This document shows positions 8,600-15,592 of a DNA stretch of 31,869 nucleotides, in pieces. A program made the position numbers and the translations under genes. Under the pieces are notes generated by a model. The model made no database searches and was not told the DNA's origin. It worked only from the letters and a program-made list of their open reading frames with translations. Source of the stretch: CAZIUL01 sp964542475 (GTDB lineage: Bacteria > Planctomycetota > B15-G4 > CAYZWU01); contig CAZIUL010000047.1 in the NCBI GenBank assembly GCA_964542475.1, positions 1 through 31,869 of the forward strand, written 5' to 3'. The first letter of the stretch is position 1, and every line of letters starts with the position of its first letter.

Positions 8600-9760
8600 A
8601 TGAAGCAGCACAAAAACCCCCCAGGAAAAAAAACGAAACCAACTGTAAAACGCAGGCTGTTCAAGCTCTGCTTGTTGTTAGTGTACGTTGCGGTGCTCCT
8701 AGAGATCGCATCCCGGATCTATCTGGCGGCAGCCCTGGATGCATCGTTCTTCAACACGGGCGATCTGCTTTCACACCTTTACACGGGCGTCTCCGAATCA
8801 GGCGTCATGGAAACGGAGCTCGGGCCTGATGACAGGCACCTGGATGTGCTCATGCTCGGGGCTTCGGTGATGGAGAGCAGGTACTCGAACATCGACAAGC
8901 GCCTTGAGGCGGCGCTCCAGGAAAACACCGGGGTTGAGGTAAGGATATTCAACCTGTGCATGCGCGCACACACCAGCAGGGACAGCCTCTTCAAGTACGA
9001 GCTCCTGGAGAACAAGCGTTTCGATCTTGTCATCCTGTACCACGGGATTAACGAACTCCGCATGAACAACTGCCCCGCTGAAATGTTTCGCAGCGACTAC
9101 TCGCATGTTGCCTGGTACAGAAAGATCGAGCGCGTAAAAGCGCACCGGGAAAAGGCTTTTTTGAGCTTTCCTTGCGCGCTGGAATACCTTGCAGCCGATC
9201 TCCTTGGAAAACCCGGTTTCGGGATATATCTCTCACAGCACAAACCCAGGGAGGAGTGGCTTTCGCACGGGGCTGACATCAAGACAGCAGGCCCGTTCAG
9301 GGACAACATCCGCAAGATCCTGCGGCTCGCCGCGAAGAAGGAGGAGCCTGTCCTTCTCATGACCTTTGCCAGCCACATTCCGGACGGCTACTCCATGGAC
9401 AGGTTCAAGGAGGGCTCCCTTGGCTACGACAGATCGAGCATACCGGATCAGCACAAGGGACAGGTTTTTCTCCCTGTCGAGTTCTGGAGCAGTCCGGAAA
9501 ACGTGAAAGCCGGGCTGAAAGCGCACAACAAGGCGGTGCGGGAGCTCGCCGAGGAGTTCGACGGGAATATCTTTGTAGACCAGGCAAGGCTGATGCCCGG
9601 CAAGGGAACGCTCTTTCGGGACTGCTGCCACCTGGGCGAAGCAGGCGCCTGGAAGTTCGTGGGCAACATCATCGGCCCGACCTGCGCGTTCCTGTACGAT
9701 GCGGGCGATGAAACGGAAATAAAAAAAGGCGAAGGAAAAACAGGAGGCGATGATGGCTGA
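8600..9760 (+). CDS. Membrane-anchored SGNH/GDSL-like hydrolase
   Basis: A 386-residue protein with a basic N terminus and one transmembrane helix (about 19-46), then a periplasmic or extracellular SGNH hydrolase fold. Block I is LMLGAS with S89 as likely nucleophile, the block III region is YHGINELRMNN (G149, N151), and the C-terminal catalytic pair is D341-x-x-H344 in DCCHLGEAG. Such anchored SGNH proteins often add or remove acyl groups on exported polysaccharides, which fits the glycosyltransferase upstream; the substrate is inferred only. I chose ATG 8600 because the upstream TTG at 8561 is part of a promoter-like sequence and neither start has a ribosome binding site. The 3' end overlaps the URO-D-like gene, so the two are probably cotranscribed. 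The last 20 residues are a charged Lys/Glu/Gly tail. Confidence 0.8.
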   Translation: MKQHKNPPGKKTKPTVKRRLFKLCLLLVYVAVLLEIASRIYLAAALDASFFNTGDLLSHLYTGVSESGVMETELGPDDRHLDVLMLGASVMESRYSNIDKRLEAALQENTGVEVRIFNLCMRAHTSRDSLFKYELLENKRFDLVILYHGINELRMNNCPAEMFRSDYSHVAWYRKIERVKAHREKAFLSFPCALEYLAADLLGKPGFGIYLSQHKPREEWLSHGADIKTAGPFRDNIRKILRLAAKKEEPVLLMTFASHIPDGYSMDRFKEGSLGYDRSSIPDQHKGQVFLPVEFWSSPENVKAGLKAHNKAVRELAEEFDGNIFVDQARLMPGKGTLFRDCCHLGEAGAWKFVGNIIGPTCAFLYDAGDETEIKKGEGKTGGDDG

Positions 9761-10832
9761 CAGGCGCGCAAAACCCGTGATCGAGAGCGGGCCGCTGCCG
9801 GTTGAGATCGCACTGCATCCCTCGTGGTGGTACAAGAACGAAGGCATCTGTTTTGACGAGGATTTCTTCTTCCATCCGGCAAGGCGCGTCGAGGCCGAGC
9901 GTAAGATGGAGCAGGTGCTTCACGAACGGTTCGGAAGGTACGGGCTCGGTGCTGACCGCGATGGCGAGCTGCCGGTCGTGGGAGCGGTTCACAACGCGGC
10001 AGGATTCCTGCTTTCGGAGATGCTGGGATGCAAGGTGGTCTATTCGAAAGATACGCCGCCGCAGGTGCTGGTAGCGGATCGCGAGAAGCTTACGCTGGAC
10101 GCGGACGCGGCGTTCGAAAGCCCGGCTTTCAGGCGGTTCGAGAGGCTTTGCAGCAGCCTGAAGGAAAAGCATGGTTATCTCCTCGGGGATGTGAACTGGG
10201 GAGGCGTTCTCAACCTCGCCCTCGATCTCAGGGGACAGGCGCTGTTTCTCGACCTGTTCGACCGCGCGGACGATGTCCGCGGTTTTTTCGAAGCGATCGC
10301 CGCGTGCATCGAGAGGTTCACAAGGTTCGTGTCCGCTGAAACCGGGACGACCTCAATATCCGTGAACCGCATCGTCCGCCATCTTTCAGGGCCGGTCTTC
10401 CTTCACTCCGAATGCTCGCTCACCATGATCTCTGCTGAGCACTACGAAAAGTTTCTCATGCCGTACGATACGAAGTGGAGCAAACAACACAGGCCGTTCG
10501 GGATACACTACTGCGGAATGGACCCGCACCGCCACGCGGAGATGTTCGCAAAACTCCCGAACCTCGATTTTCTTGACGTGGGCTGGGGCGGTGACATAAA
10601 AAAGCTCCGCGCGCTGCTCCCGGATACGTTCCTCAGCATACGGCTGAGCCCTGTGGAGATCGCGGGCTGGAGCACAGCGATGATCGAAGAGAACATAACG
10701 CGGCTTGTCAAGGAGTCAGGCGACCCCATGCTGACAGGTGTTTGCTGCATTAACATGGACGAATCGGTGAGCGACGAGAAGATCTGCGCGCTGTTCGACG
10801 CGGTTCACGAGCTTCGTTCACTGGAAGAGTAG
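9753..10832 (+). CDS. Uroporphyrinogen decarboxylase-like (MtaA/CmuA-type) methyltransferase homologue
   Basis: A 359-residue cytoplasmic protein of the URO-D superfamily. It lacks the haem-enzyme signature and instead has the zinc-thiolate pattern of the cobamide-linked methyltransferases MtaA, MtbA and CmuA: H-x-C in GIHYCGMDPHRH (nucleotides 10506-10514) and a distal Cys pair in GVCCIN (10743-10748). It is therefore more likely to move methyl groups to or from a corrinoid or thiol than to make haem. No corrinoid-binding protein or MtaB-like partner is nearby. AGGAGG at 9742-9747 precedes ATG codons at 9750 and 9753; the second has the better spacing. It overlaps the SGNH gene by a few bases. 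URO-D-like proteins of this kind are common beside glycoside hydrolase genes in several environmental phyla, with unknown substrates. Confidence 0.78.
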   Translation: MADRRAKPVIESGPLPVEIALHPSWWYKNEGICFDEDFFFHPARRVEAERKMEQVLHERFGRYGLGADRDGELPVVGAVHNAAGFLLSEMLGCKVVYSKDTPPQVLVADREKLTLDADAAFESPAFRRFERLCSSLKEKHGYLLGDVNWGGVLNLALDLRGQALFLDLFDRADDVRGFFEAIAACIERFTRFVSAETGTTSISVNRIVRHLSGPVFLHSECSLTMISAEHYEKFLMPYDTKWSKQHRPFGIHYCGMDPHRHAEMFAKLPNLDFLDVGWGGDIKKLRALLPDTFLSIRLSPVEIAGWSTAMIEENITRLVKESGDPMLTGVCCINMDESVSDEKICALFDAVHELRSLEE

Positions 10833-10849
10833 ACAGAGTAGGAGGAAAA

Positions 10850-10942
10850 ATGCAGGAGCGAAAAATCTTTCGCCCTCTTGGCCAATGCAATTCAATAACA
10901 TTAGAGACAAGACAGGCGAACAGGAATCGCACGGGCTCGTGA
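10850..10942 (+). CDS. Possible 30-aa leader peptide ORF before the symporter
   Basis: GGAGG at 10841-10845 lies four bases before an ATG that opens a 30-codon frame, beginning MQERKIFRPLGQ and ending in TGA at 10940-10942. The stop is 1 nt before GTG 10944 and 4 nt before ATG 10947 of the symporter, so reinitiation or coupling is possible. The first third of the frame is formed by a dispersed hairpin repeat also present at 12787-12814, so the ORF may be a by-product of repeat insertion. No composition evidence supports a conserved peptide. Confidence 0.35.
   Translation: MQERKIFRPLGQCNSITLETRQANRNRTGS
10855..10881 (+). repeat. Dispersed hairpin repeat, copy 1
   Basis: The stem GCGAAA/TTTCGC (10858-10863 with 10868-10873, loop AATC) is followed by CCTCTTGG. 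The same sequence in inverted orientation lies at 12787-12814 beyond the symporter, with a longer 8-bp stem, so the two copies flank that gene. Confidence 0.6.
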
Positions 10943-10946
10943 GGTG

Positions 10947-12686
10947 ATGCGATTTTCGCGTGTACCCTCAACCGGAGGTGTAACGATTCTCGGACTGCAC
11001 GCAATGGATTTGGCCGTTCTCGGGATCTATTTCCTGGGAATTACCATCATCGGCGTTTGGGCTGCCAGGAGGATAAAGAGCACCAGCGACTTCTTCATGC
11101 CTCGCAGCTTCGGCAAGATGATGATGGTCATGTTCTCCTTCGGGTGCGGCACCCACTCGGACCAGGCTGTGAGCGTTGCGTCCAAGAGCTTCACCAACGG
11201 GCTGTCCGGCATCTGGTACCAGTGGCTGTGGCTCCCGGTCACACCGTTCTACTGGCTCATCGCGCCTGTGTTCAGGAGGTTCAGGGCGATCACCACGGCC
11301 AACGTTTTCGAAGCGCGCTTCAACCCGAGCGTGGGTGTGCTTTTCGCGGTCGTGGGAATACTTAACCTGGCCGTGAACATCGGCGTGATGCTCAAAGGTT
11401 CGAGCGAGGTGCTCTCGGCGAGCATGGGCGGAGCGCTTTCATCCAACTACGCGATCGCAGTGATGACAGTGATTTTCGTGGTGTACGGTGTTGCGGGCGG
11501 GCTCGGGGCGGCCATTATCACGGATTTCATCCAGGGAACGCTCACCATCGTTTTCTCCTTTCTCCTGCTTCCGCTGATCCTCGACGCGGTCGGCGGCTTC
11601 GACGGCATCCACGGCGCAATAAACGACCCGCAGATGCTCTCCCTTGTGGCGCCGGCCGAGATCGGCATCTTTTACATAGCAGTCATCGCGTTCAACGGGC
11701 TGGTGGGCATCGTTACTCAGCCCCACACCATGGGCAACTGCGCGGCAGGCAGAACCGAGATAGAGGGGCGCATCGGTTTCATGGGCGGGACCCTGATCAA
11801 GCGGCTCTGCACAGTGCCGTGGTGCCTGACCGGCGTTGCGGGAATCGTCTATTTCGCCGGGCGCGACATGGAGCCCGACAAGCTCTTCGGCGCGGTCGCC
11901 GGAGAGTTCCTGCCACAGCTTCTTCCCGGTGTGCTCGGGCTTTTCATCGCCGCGGTGCTGGCCTCGGTCATGAGCTCGTGCGACGTTTTCATGGTGTCGT
12001 CCTCGGCTCTTTTCACGGAGGACATCTACAAGCGCGTCCGCCCGAACAAGCCGAAAAGCCACTACCTGACCGTGGGCCGGATCGCAGCGGTGGTGGTGGT
12101 GTGCGGCGGCATCGGCTTCGCCTACTGGCTGCCCGGGGTCGTGAAAGGGTTGGAGATCTTCTGGAAGATCACGCCGATGATGGGAATCGCCTTCTGGATG
12201 GGCCTCTTCTGGAGGCGGGGGACTTCCGCGGGCGCATGGGCGGCGACCCTGTGCGCATTCGCCATCTGGTGGCTCACGGAACAGGAGTTCTTCGTCTCGT
12301 TCATGGCCACGGTCCCTGGCGCGGACCCCTTGAGGTTCGTGATGGAAAAGAGCGAGGGACCGGAGATCTACCTGCCTTGGCAGATGATCTTCTACCTTTC
12401 CGGCGGACTCATCGCCGGGGTCGCTGTCAGCCTGCTCTCAAAGCCGGAACCCGAAAAGAAGCTCGACAGGTTCTACGCTCTTCTCAGGACTCCTGTCAAA
12501 CCCGGCGAGAAGATAGACGCGCCCTGCACCCTTCCCGCCGGCGCGGTTGTCCCGGAAAAACGCAACCTTTTCCCGAACACGAGCCTCGAGATCCCGGTTC
12601 CCTCACGGCTCTCCATTGCCGGGTTTCTCGCGGGATGGTGCTGCGTTGCCGCGATCATCTACGCGGTCTACCTGATCGTGTCATAA
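10947..12686 (+). CDS. Sodium/solute symporter (SSS family)
   Basis: A 579-residue inner-membrane protein with about 13-14 hydrophobic segments, matching the sodium:solute symporter family (PutP/SGLT type), which takes up sugars, amino acids or carboxylates with Na+. Family features include the N-terminal segment AVLGIYFLGITIIGVWAARR, the following STSDFFMPR loop, the internal GAAIITDFIQG stretch and AVLASVMSSCDVFMVSSSALFTEDIYK, the conserved Ser-rich helix near the sodium site. ATG 10947 (or GTG 10944) is directly behind the leader ORF stop. A strong GGAGGT at 10974-10979 stands 6 nt before an in-frame ATT, and an ATG at 11004 would also give a family-like N terminus, so the start is uncertain. 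The substrate is not determined; nearby glycan genes suggest a sugar or sugar acid. Confidence 0.88.
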   Translation: MRFSRVPSTGGVTILGLHAMDLAVLGIYFLGITIIGVWAARRIKSTSDFFMPRSFGKMMMVMFSFGCGTHSDQAVSVASKSFTNGLSGIWYQWLWLPVTPFYWLIAPVFRRFRAITTANVFEARFNPSVGVLFAVVGILNLAVNIGVMLKGSSEVLSASMGGALSSNYAIAVMTVIFVVYGVAGGLGAAIITDFIQGTLTIVFSFLLLPLILDAVGGFDGIHGAINDPQMLSLVAPAEIGIFYIAVIAFNGLVGIVTQPHTMGNCAAGRTEIEGRIGFMGGTLIKRLCTVPWCLTGVAGIVYFAGRDMEPDKLFGAVAGEFLPQLLPGVLGLFIAAVLASVMSSCDVFMVSSSALFTEDIYKRVRPNKPKSHYLTVGRIAAVVVVCGGIGFAYWLPGVVKGLEIFWKITPMMGIAFWMGLFWRRGTSAGAWAATLCAFAIWWLTEQEFFVSFMATVPGADPLRFVMEKSEGPEIYLPWQMIFYLSGGLIAGVAVSLLSKPEPEKKLDRFYALLRTPVKPGEKIDAPCTLPAGAVVPEKRNLFPNTSLEIPVPSRLSIAGFLAGWCCVAAIIYAVYLIVS

Positions 12687-12730
12687 CGTAGGCTTCAGGA
12701 AGAGGAGGAAGAAGAAAAGAAAGAAAAAGA

Positions 12731-12880
12731 GAACCACGGATGGACACGGATAAACAATTTCATATTGCCTGTTCCCGAAATGAAAAACCAAGAGGGCGAA
12801 AAATATTTCGCCCCTAAATTGTCATCTCAAATTTTGACTCTTTCTTCCATCCCTGCTAATCCGTGTTCATCCGTGGTTCT
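12731..12880. repeat. Nested inverted-repeat element (MITE/REP-like)
   Basis: The 21-bp arm GAACCACGGATGGACACGGAT (12732-12752) is repeated inverted at 12859-12879 with one mismatch, enclosing about 106 bp. Inside is a second perfect palindrome, GGGCGAAA/TTTCGCCC (12794-12801 with 12806-12813), whose flank matches the repeat at 10855. No ORF lies in the element. The 314-bp gap between the symporter and the transporter gene consists mainly of this structure plus a purine-rich stretch at about 12700-12730. Confidence 0.7.
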
Positions 12881-13000
12881 TCTTAAATCTTCAATCCATG
12901 CCCATCCGTAATCTCCCTCCCCCCCACGTAAACGGTTACAAAATATGTATGGTGCCCCCGGAAATAAAAGTGCAGAATCAGGCGTGGTATCCTTGAAATC

Positions 13001-15592
13001 ATGCAACACGGGATAAACACCGCTGTGAGCGAACAAAGCGCATCAAACAGTAACCGCCACGAAACCCGCAAGGGGAGCCTCGGCACGTTCGGCGGTGTTT
13101 TCACGCCGAGCATTCTCACAATACTCGGCATCATCCTGTTCATGCGCCTGGGTTTCGTGGTGGGTGAGGCCGGCCTCAAGCGCGCGCTCATCATGATCGC
13201 CCTTGCCAATGCGATCTCCGTGATGACCACCTTCTCGCTCTCCGCGATCGCCACAAACCTCAAGGTCAAGGGCGGAGGCGACTACTACCTGATCTCCCGC
13301 ACGCTCGGCCTCGAATTCGGGGGAGCGATCGGCATCGTCCTTTTCCTCGCCCAGTCGGTGTCCATCGCCTTTTACCTGATCGGTTTCGGCGAAGCCTTGA
13401 ATTGGATGCTCCCGTGGGCGACTCCCCACCTGCCGCAGATAGCAGCAGCCTGCGCAACAGCGGTTCTATTCGTGTTAGCCTGCCTCGGCGCGGACTGGGC
13501 AACGAAATTTCAATACCTGGTCATGTGCGCGCTTATCGCATCACTGGTCTCGTTCTTCATAGGCGCGGCATCAGGCTTCGACACGAACATACTCGCGCAG
13601 AACTGGACAGCCGCTTCGGAAACAACCGATTTCTGGTTGATCTTCGCCATCTTCTTTCCGGCTGTCACGGGGTTCACGCAGGGTGTGAGCATGTCAGGCG
13701 ACCTGAAAAACCCCGGCAAAAGCCTGCCGCTGGGAACCTTCCTGGCCGTGGGGATCTCCATGCTGGTTTACCTCTGCAGCGCCATCCTTTTCGCAGGCAA
13801 CCTTCCTTCCAACGAACTCAGCAGCGACTTCGGCGCCATGAAGCGGATCGCCGCTTCAACCCTGCTTATCAACGTGGGCATAATTTCCGCAACACTGTCA
13901 TCAGCCATGGCCTCCTTTTTGGGAGCCCCGCGCATCTTGCAGTCCCTTGCCAGGGACAGGATCTTCCCTTTTCTCCTGCCTTTCGCCAAGGGGTCCGGAG
14001 CGCACAACAACCCGAGACGCGGCGTGCTGCTGTCCGCCGGCATCGCGCTGGCCACCATCAGCCTCGGAAAGCTCAACATCATCGCGCCGGTGGTGTCCAT
14101 GTTCTTTCTTATATCGTACGGCCTGCTCAACTACGCCACCTTCTACGAGGTGAAGGCTTCGAGCCCATCGTTCAGGCCGCGGTTCAAATGGTTCGACCAC
14201 AGGCTCAGCCTGCTCGGCGCCCTGGCCTGCTTCGGCGCGATGGCAGCCATCAACATCATGGCCAGCGCTGTTGCCGCCTCCATACTGATCGCGATCCACC
14301 AGTACCTGAAGCGGACAGCCGGGCCGGCTCGCTGGGCGGATAGCAGGCGCTCCCACCACTTCCACCTTTTGCGCGAAAACCTGTTCGCGCTTGCATCCGA
14401 ACCGGAACACCCGCGCGACTGGAGGCCGAGGCTTCTGGTGTTTTCCAAGGATTCGAAAAGGCGCGGCCAGCTTCTGCGCTTCTCATCCTGGATCGAGGGT
14501 TCGCGCGGCCTGACCACCGCGGTCAAGATAATCGAAGGGCACGGCGCAAGGATACGAAAAGAACGCGAGGAGGCTGAGGAAGCCCTTCGAAAAGAGATCG
14601 CCGGCGAGGGGCTCGACGCGTTCAGCCTCGTTATTGCGGCGCCGAACATGCTCTTCGGAGCGCGCATACTGATCCAGGCTCACGGGCTTGGCCCGGTAAG
14701 GCCAAACACGGTGATCCTCAACTGGATGGAGCAGCGGCCCGGGGATACGGCCGGTTCGGGCAAGAATCGTTACGGCCGTTACCTGCAGACAGCGCTCCGC
14801 CTCGGGTTGAACGTGGTTGTGCTCGACACCGAGAAGGACGAGTGGAGCGCGATGCAGGAGCTTCCATCCGAGAAGCGGCGCATCGATGTCTGGTGGTTCA
14901 ACGATGCGACCAGCCGGCTGATGCTCCTGCTCGCCTACATGATGACCAGGAACGATTCATGGAGCGATGCCGCCATCAGGGTGATCGCACCTTCCGGAGA
15001 ATGCAGCGAAAAGGAATCGTTTGAGGGCTTGGAGCGTATGCTCGACGAGGCACGGATACAGGCGGAGCCGGTGATACTCGCAAGGGTGGATGCGGACACC
15101 CTGGTCGAGCGGTCGAAAGACGCGGCCCTGGTCTTCATGCCGCTTCGCATCACCGCGTACGAGCCAAAGGATCCGTTCGGGGAGCGACCGGATGAGCTTT
15201 TTACGCGTCTGCCCGTGGTGGCGATGATGGCGGCTGCCGAGGATATCCCGCTGGACGCGGAGCCGGAGGATGGAAAAAGCGCGGAATCCGCAGCAAGATT
15301 GGACGCTGCTGAGGACGCTGAAAAAAAGGCGGATGTGGCGGAGCGTGATGCTGCAGGCGCTGAAAAAGACGCCGAAAAAAAGCTCATAGCCCTGCAAAAG
15401 ATCGCGGAGAAGGAAACGAATCCGGAAAAAAGGGAGATGATGGAAGAGGCTGTAAAGGCGGCGAAAGAGCTCGCGGAAAAAGCTTTCCGCCGCGCTGCCA
15501 AGGCAAGGACCAAAGCTGAAACCGCGCTCAGGGAGGCAAAAAACCCTCCAACCGAGACAGGTCTCCAAGAAAAAGAAAAGAGGTCGAATTGA
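13001..15592 (+). CDS. SLC12-like (cation-chloride cotransporter/APC superfamily) transporter with coiled-coil tail
   Basis: An 863-residue membrane protein. Residues about 25-440 form roughly twelve transmembrane helices of the amino-acid permease/SLC12 type: it opens with GTFGGVFTPSILTILGIILF and contains the GGGDYYLISRTLG loop and FFPAVTGFTQGVSMSGDLKNP, all close to eukaryotic Na-K-Cl and K-Cl cotransporters. Residues about 460-740 form a cytoplasmic alpha/beta domain like the SLC12 C-terminal regulatory domain. After about 755 comes a highly charged Ala/Glu/Lys stretch with heptad character, probably a coiled coil. Likely role: electroneutral cation/chloride or amino-acid transport and osmotic balance. 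It starts at ATG 13001 without a strong ribosome binding site. The stop overlaps the TTG start of the next gene (TTGA), implying coupling to the spermidine-synthase-like fusion. Confidence 0.86.
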   Translation: MQHGINTAVSEQSASNSNRHETRKGSLGTFGGVFTPSILTILGIILFMRLGFVVGEAGLKRALIMIALANAISVMTTFSLSAIATNLKVKGGGDYYLISRTLGLEFGGAIGIVLFLAQSVSIAFYLIGFGEALNWMLPWATPHLPQIAAACATAVLFVLACLGADWATKFQYLVMCALIASLVSFFIGAASGFDTNILAQNWTAASETTDFWLIFAIFFPAVTGFTQGVSMSGDLKNPGKSLPLGTFLAVGISMLVYLCSAILFAGNLPSNELSSDFGAMKRIAASTLLINVGIISATLSSAMASFLGAPRILQSLARDRIFPFLLPFAKGSGAHNNPRRGVLLSAGIALATISLGKLNIIAPVVSMFFLISYGLLNYATFYEVKASSPSFRPRFKWFDHRLSLLGALACFGAMAAINIMASAVAASILIAIHQYLKRTAGPARWADSRRSHHFHLLRENLFALASEPEHPRDWRPRLLVFSKDSKRRGQLLRFSSWIEGSRGLTTAVKIIEGHGARIRKEREEAEEALRKEIAGEGLDAFSLVIAAPNMLFGARILIQAHGLGPVRPNTVILNWMEQRPGDTAGSGKNRYGRYLQTALRLGLNVVVLDTEKDEWSAMQELPSEKRRIDVWWFNDATSRLMLLLAYMMTRNDSWSDAAIRVIAPSGECSEKESFEGLERMLDEARIQAEPVILARVDADTLVERSKDAALVFMPLRITAYEPKDPFGERPDELFTRLPVVAMMAAAEDIPLDAEPEDGKSAESAARLDAAEDAEKKADVAERDAAGAEKDAEKKLIALQKIAEKETNPEKREMMEEAVKAAKELAEKAFRRAAKARTKAETALREAKNPPTETGLQEKEKRSN

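Noticed and set aside
9233..9847. A 204-codon minus-strand frame
   Set aside because: It is a shadow of the SGNH and URO-D-like genes, arising from GC-rich codon bias.
10974..10988. ATT start for the symporter behind GGAGGT
   Set aside because: Spacing is ideal, but ATT starts are very rare and GTG/ATG codons lie next to the leader ORF stop; kept only as an alternative.
15240..15560. Low-complexity Ala/Glu/Lys repeats as a DNA tandem repeat
   Set aside because: The codons vary and the pattern exists at protein level only, fitting a coiled coil.
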